Below are positions 45,993-56,852 of a DNA stretch of 64,000 bases, one piece after another. Below the pieces are notes generated by a model, which saw only the letters and a program-made list of their open reading frames with translations, made no database searches and was not told the origin of the DNA. This DNA is from Buxus sempervirens. Taxonomy: Eukaryota; Streptophyta; Magnoliopsida; Buxales; Buxaceae. The first letter of the stretch is position 1. Each line of letters begins with the position of its first letter. Location: positions 45,626,890 to 45,690,889 of the forward strand of contig OX387183.1 in the NCBI GenBank assembly GCA_947561395.2, given 5' to 3'. A program made the translations under genes and the position numbers.

Positions 45993-47672
45993 TTATGCAG
46001 GTTTCTTTTCAGAGAACATGGGAGTTCGAAAACTGCCCTTGTTCTCAAAGGCAAAAATTGACTTTTCTCCCTTTTTCAGATACTTTCTTTCTCCTACTGA
46101 GTAAGGCAAGCCTTCCTGCTCATAACCAAGAGCATTTCTTTCAAGATAAACCCTGACTGTTGGACCAATAGGAGCGATAAGCTGAGAAGGGTCAAATCTT
46201 CTTTCTCCAGAGAAAATTGCCCCTATTGCATTTGAGCTGCCTGCCCCATTGTTATCGGTAGGTGGGATGGGAGTGACTGAATTTAATGATAAAGAGTTAT
46301 TATCTAGCAAATCCTGAATTGCATGCTTTAGGGCCAAGCAACGATCTATGGTATGCCCTGGAGTGCTCATATGATAATCACAGATTGCAGATGAATCATA
46401 ATTCTTCCCCTTGCTTGCATGAGGATTTGGCAACCTCAAAGTCACATAACCCTTCTGAAGTAAGGTAGGCAAAAGTTCAGATGGTCTCATAAGCAGTTTA
46501 GAAAATTCCCTTCTCTTCCTTACTTCTGTTTCCTCCTTCACAGGTTGTGCAGAAGGGACATTAATTTGAATAGGTAGCAAAGGAACTTGATGGGTTGGCT
46601 TGATAGGAGGTGGATGGACATTGATTTGAAAGGGTTCCCTAGGAAGTTGCACCATATTCACTTCTGCTTCTCTCCTTTCTTCATTCTTTCTTCTTCCATT
46701 ACCATTCTCCTTTTTCTGTGTAGAGATAGTGGTGGAATCTTCCTGGTTCAACACTGCAGAGTAATCAGCTATTTTCCCAGACTTGATCCCATCTTCAATT
46801 CTGTCTGCCACTTGCACTAGGGCAGCAAAGTTGGTGGTAGTTTGACCCACCAAGTGACTATAAAATGGTTGCCCCAATGTCATGATGAAAGTTGAAATCA
46901 TTTCTGGTTCTCCCATGGGTGGCTTGACTTGTGCAGCCAACTCCCTCCACCTTTTAGCATATTGCCTTATGGTTTCATCATTTCTCTTTGTCATCCTCAT
47001 CATGTCATACCTATCTAGTATAATCTCAGAGTTGAACCTGTATTGTGCCAAAAAGGAATCTGCTAAATCCTTCCACCTTCTTATTTTCCCATGATCCAAA
47101 GTGGCAAACCACCTCAAAGCAGCTCCAGTTAAACTCCTCTGGAAGAGCTGAATTAGTATGCCGTCATCTCGACCGAATTGGCATAGGGCCCCGCAGTATA
47201 ACTTCAAATGGCTCATTGGGCAGCCAGTGCCATCATATTTATCAAAATCTGGGCATTTAAACTTGGCCGGTAGACATACATCGGGGTATAGGCACAGATC
47301 TTCAAAATTGGTGCCCCCAAAGTTACGTATCCCTTTCACCTCCCTCATTTCATCCTGGATCATCTCCAGCCTGTGCATGAATTTTCTTTCTATTTCATCC
47401 CTCATCTTTTCTTTTTCATTCTCTTTCTCAGACTCAACCATCTCCTCCCTGATCAGTATAGGTTCAGGGGTAGGTTCAGAAATGGGTTCAGGAATAGGTT
47501 GAACCGGAGGTGGGATATTGATTGGAAGTGGAGGTGCTTGGTTCTGGGCTTGAACTTGTTGGGCCTGCACCGATAGTATGTTCTCTAGCATTCGGGCTAG
47601 TCCTGCCACTTGCTCCTGAAGCAGGACAAGATCTGGGTTAGGAGCATCAGCTTCAGTCTCAATGGGATTCAT
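45993..47672 (-). CDS. gag: Gag of the nested Tat element
   Basis: 559 residues starting MNPIETEADAPNPDLVLLQE. The Pro-rich N-terminal part and a short coiled coil (KEKMRDEIERKFMHRLEMI) precede the gag domain (CLPAKFKCPDFDKYDGTGCP, LIQLFQRSLTGAALRWFATL, ETIRQYAKRWRELAAQVKPP). A Cys/His motif follows (CDYHMSTPGHTIDRC). It is roughly 80% identical by eye to the gag of the surrounding element but ends before the protease. An open gag without pol suggests that the element can still contribute, or once contributed, its own particle protein. Confidence 0.85.
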   Translation of the reverse strand: MNPIETEADAPNPDLVLLQEQVAGLARMLENILSVQAQQVQAQNQAPPLPINIPPPVQPIPEPISEPTPEPILIREEMVESEKENEKEKMRDEIERKFMHRLEMIQDEMREVKGIRNFGGTNFEDLCLYPDVCLPAKFKCPDFDKYDGTGCPMSHLKLYCGALCQFGRDDGILIQLFQRSLTGAALRWFATLDHGKIRRWKDLADSFLAQYRFNSEIILDRYDMMRMTKRNDETIRQYAKRWRELAAQVKPPMGEPEMISTFIMTLGQPFYSHLVGQTTTNFAALVQVADRIEDGIKSGKIADYSAVLNQEDSTTISTQKKENGNGRRKNEERREAEVNMVQLPREPFQINVHPPPIKPTHQVPLLPIQINVPSAQPVKEETEVRKRREFSKLLMRPSELLPTLLQKGYVTLRLPNPHASKGKNYDSSAICDYHMSTPGHTIDRCLALKHAIQDLLDNNSLSLNSVTPIPPTDNNGAGSSNAIGAIFSGERRFDPSQLIAPIGPTVRVYLERNALGYEQEGLPYSVGERKYLKKGEKSIFAFENKGSFRTPMFSEKKPA

Positions 47673-47904
47673 GGTGTGAGCTCTTGATCTGGTTACAGGA
47701 GCTATGATAGCAAGTGTATTGGTACCTGGAAATAAAGGAAAGAAATATCAGTGCCAATTTAATCTCATTCACATACCTACGTATGCCTATGTGCAAGCTG
47801 GGTGAACACGAGTTTGGATTTGTTTCTTTCTTTATTTGCTTCTTTTCTTTTTTTTTTTGAATTGAATTGTTGGAATATTCTAGGGCTTCCAACAGGTCCT
47901 ACAA

Positions 47905-49450
47905 AAAGACAAAAAGATCTGAAATTCAAAGGCTTTCAGAGGCCCAGGGATATTTTTGGAAAAAGTCTGAAATTCAAAGGCTTTCAGAGGCCCAGGGATA
48001 TTTTTGAAAAAAGTCTGAAATTCAAAGGCTTTCAGAGGCCCAGGGATATTTTTGAAAAAAATCTGAAATTCAAAGGCTTTCAGAGGCCCAGGGATATTTT
48101 TGAAAAAAAAAAATCTGAAATTCAAAGGCTTTCAGAGGCCCAAGGATATTTTTGAAAAAAGTCTGAAATTCAAAGGCTTTCAGAGGCCCAAAGGATATGT
48201 GTCTATAATTCAGAGGCTTATAGACGGCCCAAAGAAATGATTTGTCTAAAATTCAGAGGCTTTTAGACAGCCCAAAGGAATGATTTGTCTAAAATTCAGA
48301 GGCTTTTAGACGGCCCATAAAATTATTTGTCTAAAATTCAGAGGCTTTTAGATGGCCCAAAGAAATGATTGTCTAAAATTCAGAGGCTTTTAGACGGCCC
48401 AAAGGATATGTGTCTATAATTCAGAGGCTTATAGACGGCCCAAAGAAAAGGTTTGTCTAAAATTCAGAGGCTTTTAGACGGCCCAAAGAAAAGGTTTGTC
48501 TAAAATTCAGAGGCTTTTAGACGGCCCAAAAAGGATATGTGTCTATAATTCAGAGGCTTATAGACGGCCCAAAAAGGAGAAAGATCTGAAATTCAAAGGC
48601 TTTCAGAGGCCCAAAGGAAAAAGATCTGAAATTCAAAGGCTTTCAGAGGCCCAGGGATTTTTTAAAAAGGTCTGAAATTCAAAGGCTTTCAGAGGCCCAA
48701 GGAGTTTATTGAAAAAAAGTCTGAAATTCAAAGGCTTTCAGAAGCCCAAGGAGTTTTTGAGAAAAAGTCTGAAATTCAAAGGCTTTCAGAGGCCTAGGGA
48801 TTTTTGAAAAATCTGAAATTCAAAGGCTTTCAGAGGCCCAAGGATTTTTGAAAAATCTGAAATTCAAAGGCTTTCAGAGGGAGTTTTTGAGAAAAAGTCT
48901 GAAATTCAAAGGCTTTCAGAGGCCCAAGGATTTTTGAAAAATCTGAAACTCAAAGGCTTTCAGAGGCCCAAAAGAAAAAGGTCTGAAATTCAAAGGCTTT
49001 CAGAGGCCCAAAAGATCTGAAATTCAAAGGCTTTCAGAGGCCCAAAAGAAAAAGGTCTGAAATTCAAAGGCTTTCAGAGGCCCAAAAGTTCTGAAATTCA
49101 AAGGCTTTCAGAGCCCAAAAGAAAAAGGTCTGAAATTCAAAGGCTTTCAGAGGCCCAAAAGTTCTGAAATTCAAAGCCTTTCAGAGGCCCAAAAGAAAAA
49201 GGTCTGAAATTCAAAGGCTTTCAGAAGCCCAAAAGATCTGAAATTCAAAGGATTTCAGAAGCCCCAGGACTTTTTGAAAAATCTGAAATTCAAAGGCTTT
49301 CAGAGGCCCGAGGATTTTTTTGAGAAAAAAAGTCTGAAATTCAAAGGCTTTCAGTGGCCCGAGGATTTTTTGAAAAATCTAAAATTCAAAGGCTTTCAGA
49401 GGCCCAGGAGTTTTGAAAAAGTATGAAATTCAAAGGCTTTCAGAAGCCCA
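47905..49450 (-). repeat. Leader hairpin array of the nested element (about three dozen units)
   Basis: Each unit holds a short perfect inverted repeat around a 9-nt loop. Most are TCTGAAA-TTCAAAGGC-TTTCAGA. A central block of nine (about 48205-48570) has GTCTAAAA-TTCAGAGGC-TTTTAGAC or GTCTATAA-TTCAGAGGC-TTATAGAC. Units are joined by variable linkers of about 8-25 bp, usually starting GGCCCA. In the transcript each unit would fold into a stem-loop. Confidence 0.9.
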
Positions 49451-49610
49451 AGGAACCTTTCTCTCACATTTTTTTTTTCAATTATTTTGTTTTTGTTTTT
49501 GTTTTTTTTTTTGAAGCATTTTATTCAAACTTGTTTCCCTTTATCATTATTTAAAGGTTAAAGGAAGATTTTAGTGGGAAAAACTGATTAAAGTTGAATT
49601 TTCCGAGAAA

Positions 49611-49741
49611 ACCGTATATTCACCACGGTCCGGCCTTGCCCGTATTCATATTACGAGCAAGCCGTGACCGTATGACCAACACGGGCGCGCTCAGCCCGTA
49701 TACCCAATACGGGCGAGCCCAGCCCGTGTACTAAATACGGT
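49611..49741. promoter_or_regulatory. Alternating half-site array in the leader of the nested element (five units)
   Basis: Units start at 49611, 49639, 49667, 49695 and 49723, exactly 28 bp apart. All are MCCGT-N9-ACGRK. The N9 cores differ (for example ATATTCACC, ATACCCAAT). This is the longest and most regular array in the window. Confidence 0.85.
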
Positions 49742-50950
49742 TTTACGGAGCTCTTTTAAATTTTTTCAGTTTTTACATGGTTTGATCACTTTGATTGCTC
49801 ATCCAAACATACGGTTCACCCATTGCAGAGCTTCTAAACTGTCCCAAAGTGGACCTTGGCCTTTTTGCTAAAACACATGTTTAGGAAGGCACATGTACCT
49901 TCCAAATTGACACCATACTCAAGAATTAGGTACCCTTTTTGTTGCCTCTTGTGTGTACATAGGGTAGGATTGATTCTAAACAGAGTTAGAGACTCTTCCT
50001 ATGGGCTGCACCAATTTTAAAAACATGCATATTTTGGGACCAATTTTATCCCGAACCAATGGGCACCATGACACCCCTATGACATGAAAATAATGCAAAA
50101 CAATAGGATTACCTTGTTACCTTGTTTACCTTCCATATGGCATCCGCATTATGCCCTGGTTTGTAAGCCATGCACACGGCCTTCCCACAATCATACAAAC
50201 CCATATTCCCACGTAATTGTGTACTTTAGCAAAAAACGTGTAACTCCACCTTCAAGCGTAGGGGTTTTGGGTTTTGGCTTAATGGCAACCTAGCACTCAA
50301 GCCTAGTGATGACCAGAATCCCAGATCCACGTTATCATCACATCATTAGCTCAAAGTTCTAAGGTGAATGTTTTCACTTTCGCTTTCCGAAGTATCGACC
50401 TCGTTGCGCCAAGCTACACACATTCGGGTTCAACTTCCTATAGGTTAAGGGTAGGCTGTGTAAAAAAAATAAAAGGTGCACAGTGCATTGTAAAAATAGG
50501 GTGCATTCACAACGTCCCAAACCCTTGCCACTCTTTTCGCAGCCATGCATAAACAAACCAAGGCATAATAGGAAATCATATTTAAAATAAACAAGTAACT
50601 AAAGCAATCCTATAGCACCTAAAACATGCTCATAAAAAAAATCATCTATCATGCAAACATATGATCATGTTATACACCCAAAATCATCATGGAGATCATG
50701 CTGAAAATTAAAACATGCTATTATAAAAAATATAGCAAAAAATAAGCATAGTTCATCTAAACGGACCTCCCCTACGCATGTTTGTAGAAATAATCCTATA
50801 AATCAAAATTAAGCATGTTTCTACCCCCATGGATTCTTAAGCAATCATTCAGATTTAAAACATGTTCAACATGCTTAAGAACACAAAATAGCAAGCAAAT
50901 CAAAAAAATCAAAAACATGAACAAACACCAAAAGGCTCAAATCCACAAGT

Positions 50951-50969
50951 CCCCAGCATAGTCGCCAGT
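50951..50969 (-). promoter_or_regulatory. Primer-binding site of the nested element
   Basis: Next to the 5' LTR the minus strand reads ACTGGCGACTATGCTGGGG. TGGCGACT...GCTGGGG resembles the tRNA-Arg-type primer site I recall for Ogre/Tat elements. It fixes the right-hand LTR as the 5' LTR. Confidence 0.7.
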
Positions 50970-52774
50970 TGTGAGACATGGGAAAAAATCAATCTAATGA
51001 TTTCCTCAATCATCACACGGGATTATATTAAACAAAGAGTCGCCACCATTCAATTTAGGTGTGAATGGACACCAAAATATCAAATAAGCACAAAAGGCAA
51101 ATTTTAGGGCAAAATATCCCTCCTAAAAAAAACAACCAGAGATGGGTAAGGGGATTAGGTTATGAACAGGGGAAGGTGTTAGGCACCCCTATTCATCCAC
51201 ACAAGGTGGTTGCCAGGTATTTGTTCATGTTAAAATAAAGGAAAAAGCTTGCTATAAAAATCACACGAAATCACAAAAAAGAAAAATATATGGTTTTTTC
51301 ATATGAATAGTCTGATTGATCCAGAACTATCAAACATGATCATACCATTCCTAGGGTTTCATGATCAAAATAAAATTGAGATAAAATCAAATAAAATCAA
51401 TTTAAATTGAAAAATCCAAAAATCTGGCTTCAAGTCAAAATTCTATAAATCTAGAAAAATATGATTTTTATAAAATATTTTAAAATTGAACTTGAATAAT
51501 CCAGGACATAGATAAAGCCCAAATTTCACATTAAATCTGAAAATCAAAACCAAAAATACCCACATTGATGAAAAACACCAAAAGGGGAGAATTTAGACCG
51601 TAGGGTCTTCTCTCAATAATGGAAAACGATTTAAAAACCACATCATGAAACCCTAGAATTTATTTTCAGGCTTCTGGATTCAGATCTATCATATTGATCA
51701 TGATAGATCCAAGATCCTAGCCTAAAATCACAAAAATCACGAAAACAGTGCTGTAGGTGCAAAAGTGGCAAAAATCCAAATTTTGTCAAAAAGTGGGGAT
51801 CTCATGCTATAAACATCATAGATTCATGTGATTCATTCAGATTCATCATAAAAACCATTAAACATGTTCAGGATATTCAAAATAGCCACATCTCACAAAT
51901 TAGAGCACATGGGGGTCTACCCTACGGATCCACCTGTTCTCTTTTCCCCTAGTTCTCTCTTCACGTTTTACGGCTAGAGAGACTCTTGGAGTACTTAGAG
52001 ATAGGTTTGGGTACACAAACACAATCAAAGGCTTTATTCTAGAAAAAAAGAAAAAAACAGATATGGGGTTCTATTCTAGGGATCCACCTGTTCCCCTTTC
52101 CCCTAGTTCTCTCTTCACGTTTTACGGCTAGAGAGACCCTTGAGGTACTTGGAGACAAGTTTAGGGATACAAAATAGATATGGCCTTATTCTACAGCAAT
52201 AGAGATGATCCTATTACATCTAGAATTGAAGACAGAAAATAACAAGGGATAGGGGACTTACCTGGATTGAGCAGGCAGAGCAGCAGGGATTCCTTTCCTT
52301 CTCTTGGAGCTTTTGATTCTTCAAAATTTCGTGGCCCTTAGCTAGAGGAATGAGCCTCTATTTATAGACACACACAGGGGTATGGTTGGTCCAAAAAGAT
52401 ATAGCATGATCCTCAGGATAGAGAGAAAGTTGGAGATAATGCCCATCCATAGCCAACCAAGGTGGCCTCAGCGAATAAAAGACATAATCCGCTCGTTTAA
52501 AGATATATTGGACTTCAAATAAAGCTCGGAAATCGAGAGGATGACAAAACTTGCACGTGTCTTTAATGCCCGTAAATACACTACGGTCCAACGGGGACCG
52601 TATAGATACTACGGGCGCGCCTGCCCGTAGATATTTTGCGGGCGAGATCGGCCCGTGAAGCCAATACGGGCAAAGCCTGTTCATTCTATTTTTAGGCCTT
52701 TTTGACCTGTTTTAAGCTCTAATTACATGTTTTTATTATTTTCTCATTTTGTAGTGCAATTTGGGGTGTCTACA
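50970..52774 (-). repeat. 5' LTR of the nested element, 1,805 bp
   Basis: TGTGAGACATGGG...GGGGTGTCTACA. Its U3 end (right part) is more like the LTR at 35430-37231 than like its own partner LTR at 40799-42622. A TATA-like box lies at about 52357-52366 on the minus strand. Confidence 0.9.
52569..52670. promoter_or_regulatory. Alternating half-site array in U3 of the nested element's 5' LTR
   Basis: Four units start at 52569, 52597, 52624 and 52652, with one 8-bp spacer in the same place as in the 37025-37126 array. Confidence 0.8.
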
Positions 52775-55700
52775 CCTGGCCATTCTCTTCTGATACAATT
52801 GGCCATGACAAAGCGCTTTTAATCGCTTTTCCTCTATTAGATTGAGTTGATCATGTCTTGATTGTATCCATTCGGCTTCTTCTAATTCTGCTTCCATTAG
52901 CACTCTTAATGAAGGTATTTCCACTTCCACTGGTAAAACTGCTTCCATTCCATATACTAAGGAGTACGGGGTTGCCCCTGTAGAAGTTCGAATTGAGGTT
53001 CTGTAAGCATGCAGAGCAAGTGGCAGCATTTCATGCCAATCTTTAAAACTCACTACCATCTTCTGAATGATCTTCTTTATATTCTTATTCGCTGCTTCCA
53101 CTACCCCATTCATCTTTGGTCTATAAGGAGCTGACTTATGATGGGTAATCTGAAATTGTTCACACATCTTCCTCATGTCTTTGTTCTTAAGGTTTGAAGC
53201 ATTGTCTGTTACTATGGCACTTGGCAAACCGTAGCGACAAATGATATTGTGCTTCACGAATTTCAAAACGTGGCTACTTGTAATGTTTGCATATGAAGCT
53301 GCCTCTACCCACTTGGTGAAGTAATCAATTGCTACAAGTATAAACCTGTGTCCATTTGATGCCTTTGGAGAGATCATTCCAATGACATCTATACCCCACA
53401 TAGAAAAAGGCCACGGAGATGTCATACTGTGTAATTCACTTGGGGGTGCATTCTTGTTATCCGCGTACACTTGGCATAAATGACACCTTTTAACGTGTAT
53501 ATAGCAATCATGCTCCATAATCGACCAGTAATATCCCAATCGCAGAATCTTCTTGGCAAGCATATGCCCATTCATATGGGGTCCACACACTCCTCCATGT
53601 ATCGTTTCAACTATCCTTTCTGACTCAGTCTTTGCAACACATCTGAGTAGTATATCATTGTGTGATCTTTTGTACAACTGACCACTACTTAGTAAGAACT
53701 GTCCTGCCAGCCTCTGTATTGTTCTTTTCTCTGTAGAGGTGACATTTTCTGGCAAACTTCGATCATTTAGGAAGTTCTTAATGTCTTGAAACCATGGTAC
53801 ATCTTCTTCTGGGGTTTCTTCTAAAACAAGGCAATAAGCTGGTTCATCTCTGACTTCAATTTCCAGTGGTCTAATATCAACACCTTCTGGCATACTGACC
53901 ATTGAAGCCAATGTTGCTAGAGCATCTGCAAACTGATTTTTGGCCCTTGGCATATAATTGAAAGAAATTCGAGTAAATTTATTGCTTATTTCTTCCAAAT
54001 ACTGGTGATAGGGGATCAATTTGTGATCCTTGGTTTTTCATTCACCAGTTGTTTGGAAGATGATAAGACTCGAATCCCCATATACGTCAAGTTCCTCTAC
54101 TTCATGGTCTAAGGCAGTTTGCAACCCAATTATGCATGCTTCATACTCTGCTATATTGTTCGTGCATTGGAACCTTAACTTCACTGCGATCGGGATATGT
54201 GCCCCATCTGGCTTGATCAGAACAGCCCCTATTCCATTTCCATTCATATTGGCGGCCCCATCAAAAAACATTTGCCATGAGCTTTCACCTTCTTCCTCTT
54301 CAGCAAACAGGATTGCCTCATCAGGGAAGTTGGTCTTTAAGGGTTGGTATTCTGGTAAAGGGTGCGCAGCTAAGTGATCTGCTATGGCTTGACCCTTAAT
54401 GGCCTTCTGTGTGATATAGGTGAGGTCAAATTCAGAGAGTAACAACTGCCACTTTGCTGTTCTGCCAGTTAAAGCCGGTTTCTCAAATAGATACTTCAAA
54501 GGGTCCATTCGGGATATTAATAATGTGGCGTATTTGAGTTGCCCACACTAATGCACAACAAGTCTTTTCCAAGGGGGAATACTTTGCTTCATATTCTGTA
54601 AACTTCTTGCTTAGGTAGTAAATCGCCCTCTCCTTTCTGCCTGTATCATCATGCTGTCCCAAGACACACCCCATTGATGTCTCCAAAACTGACAAGTATA
54701 AGATCAATGGTCTCCCTGGAGTTGGTGGCACTAGTACAGGTGGGTTCAATAAGTATTCCTTTATTGTGTCAAAGGCTTCTTGGCAATCGTCATTCCAGAC
54801 TGTCGGGTTGTTCTTTCTTAGAAGTTTGAAAATTGGTTCACAGATGGTGGTGAGCTGTGCTATGAACCGGCTTATGTACTGAATCCTTCCAAGAAAACCC
54901 CAAACTTCCCTCTCGGTTCTAGGTGATGGCATTTCAATGATTGCTTTAGCTTTAGCTGGGTCTATCTCAATTCCCCTTCTACTTACTATAAAGCCCAATA
55001 ATTTTCCTGATGTAGCCCCAAAGACGCATTTCGCAGGGTTGAGCCTTAGACTGTATTTCCTAAGCCGGTCAAATACCTTCTTCAAGTTAATCAAGTGGTC
55101 TTCTTCTTCACATGATTTGGCTATCATGTCATCCACATAAACCTCCATCTCCTTATGGATCATATCATGGAATAAGGCTGTCATGGCCCGCTGGTAGGTT
55201 GCCCCAGCATTCTTAAGTCCAAATGGCATGACAGTGTAGTGGAAGGTACCCCAAGGGGTGATAAAGGCTGTCTTCTCTTGGTCTTCCTTAGCCATCTTAA
55301 TTTGATTGTATCCAGAAAACCCGTCCATGAATGAGAATAGACTATGTACAGCAGTGTTGTCCACCAAGATGTCAATATGTGGAAGTGGAAAATCATCCTT
55401 TGGACTTGCCTTATTCAAGTCTCTGTAATCTACGCACATTCTGACCTTTCCATCCTTCTTTGGTACTGGCACTATATTTGCAAGCCATTCAGGGTACGTG
55501 GAGACTGCTAAGAATCCGGCTTGGAATTGTTTAACCACTTCATCTTTGACCTTCAATGTCCATTCAGGTTTTAACCTTCTCAGTTTCTGTTTAACTGGCT
55601 TAGCATCTGGTAGAATAGGTAGCCTGTGCACCACCATATCTGTGTCTAACCTTGGCATATCCCGATGCGACCATGCAAATACATCTTCATAGTCGGCTAA

Positions 55701-56852
55701 GAACCGTATCATTTCTTCCCGCTGTACCTCAGATAGACATACCCCAATCTTCACTATTTTTGGGTCATCTTCAGTCCCTAGGTTTATTGATATGGTCTCT
55801 TCAATATTGGGTTGGACCCCCTTTTCATGACGCTCTAATTGATATGTGATTTCTTTTGGAACGTCGTCTTCTTCGTCCTCGGTCTCTTCCTCAACCCCCA
55901 TTAGGTCAAAGTCGAGCTCAAGGTCGAAGTCATATTCATCCTGATCCAATTCCGTTTGCTTATATGGTTCATAAATGGTTTGGACCTTTTTGAAAAATTT
56001 ATCTTTTCTAGAAAAAAATGGAAAATCTTTTTGTGTTTTTTGAGAGCCTTCTACAAAATCTTTCCCTGAAGACGAAGGCTCATTAAAACCTTCAGGGGAA
56101 GGGCATTCCACTAATGGAGTTTTTTTTTTGGAAGCCATGTTTGTTTGCCAAACAAACGCGGCTTCAAAAGTAAGAGGAGTTTCCTCCCAATTATTCAGAA
56201 TAAAAGAATCTGGGGCAGGGATACAAGCCTGCTCCTCAAGCTCAGGGTCTGCGTCTAAAATCACCAATACTGGGTGAGTTGCATCGCCTGCTTCTTCTGT
56301 AGGGCTAGTTCCAAATGGAACTTCTACTGCAGCCCAATCAATAAAGGGTAGCTCCTCTGCTACTTCTTCTTGCTTGCCTTCTGTCATGGCAAAGAATGCT
56401 CCAATGTCCTCTGAAAAGTCCTGTTCTTGTTCTGCCTGTGGCCCAGGCCCACCCGATGCTTGTGGAGGTGGAGATGGAACATATGGTTGTACGGTTGAGG
56501 ATTTAGGTTTCTGGAATGGATTGATATTGTAGTATGGAGGTTTGGACTGATCCTCAGGAGGAGACAGTTGAATCATGTGAGAAATCCTTGGAAAAGTTTC
56601 CCTGATATGAGGGAATTTCATGGTTTCTATCTGCCCCAGTCTTCTCCATTTCCTTGGCTTGGACCCCAACCCTGCTCTGTGAACCATCTTCTTAACCTGT
56701 ACCGGTTCTATCCTTCCTTGTAGGTTAACCCCCAGACCTTTTCCAGGGTGAAAATGGTACTTTTCTAGCACATTCTTGACCATTTTCTCAGCACAGGTCA
56801 ATTTTCCTTCTTTTTCCTGATACCCCCCCAGGTATATAATTAACCGTTTCAA
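52775..56852 (-). pseudogene. pol: Pol of the second Tat element (RT, RNase H, archaeal-type RNase H, integrase)
   Basis: In transcription order from 56852, a Glu/Asp-rich N-terminal part leads to the reverse transcriptase (MCVDYRDLNKASPKDDFPLP, YVDDMIAKS near 55130), then the gypsy RNase H, then the archaeal-type RNase H (FFDGAANMNGNGIGAVLIK, NNIAEYEACIIGL). Integrase follows, with its zinc region (HGGVCGPHMNG, CHLCQVY) and DDE core (WGIDVIG, TDNASN, GVVEAANKN). The last part of pol is at 40566-40798, across the nested insertion. The frame is broken in about two or three places, so the gene is dead, but all catalytic domains are recognisable. The start overlaps the end of gag-protease. Confidence 0.88.

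Larger units (their letters stand above)
49513..50969 (-). other. 5' leader of the nested element, nearly identical in part to the host element's leader
   Basis: The part 49513 to about 50560 matches 61071 to about 62118 almost base for base; beyond 50560 the two diverge. It contains a half-site array (49611-49741). The short open frames are identical in both copies only because the DNA is. Confidence 0.75.
40799..52774 (-). mobile_element. Nested gag-only Tat element (non-autonomous relative), 12.0 kb
   Basis: It is flanked by a perfect 5-bp duplication, CCTGG. LTRs are at 40799-42622 (3') and 50970-52774 (5'). The internal region has a primer-binding site, a long leader with a hairpin array, an open gag of 559 residues and a polypurine tract, but no reverse transcriptase, RNase H, integrase core or antisense gene; only a decayed trace of the pol end is visible near 45350. 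It must rely on proteins from a full relative, such as the element it sits in. The two LTRs agree closely in the U5 half but not in U3. Confidence 0.85.

Noticed and set aside
47905-49450. Direct repeats with short spacers that resemble a CRISPR array
   Set aside because: This is plant nuclear DNA, the linkers are not unique spacers, unit length varies, and the array sits in the leader of a retrotransposon. The units are hairpin repeats.
50084-50293. Identical 69-codon frames at 50084 and 61644 as a conserved small gene
   Set aside because: The whole surrounding 1-kb tract is nearly identical at DNA level, so identity of the frame carries no sign of coding selection.
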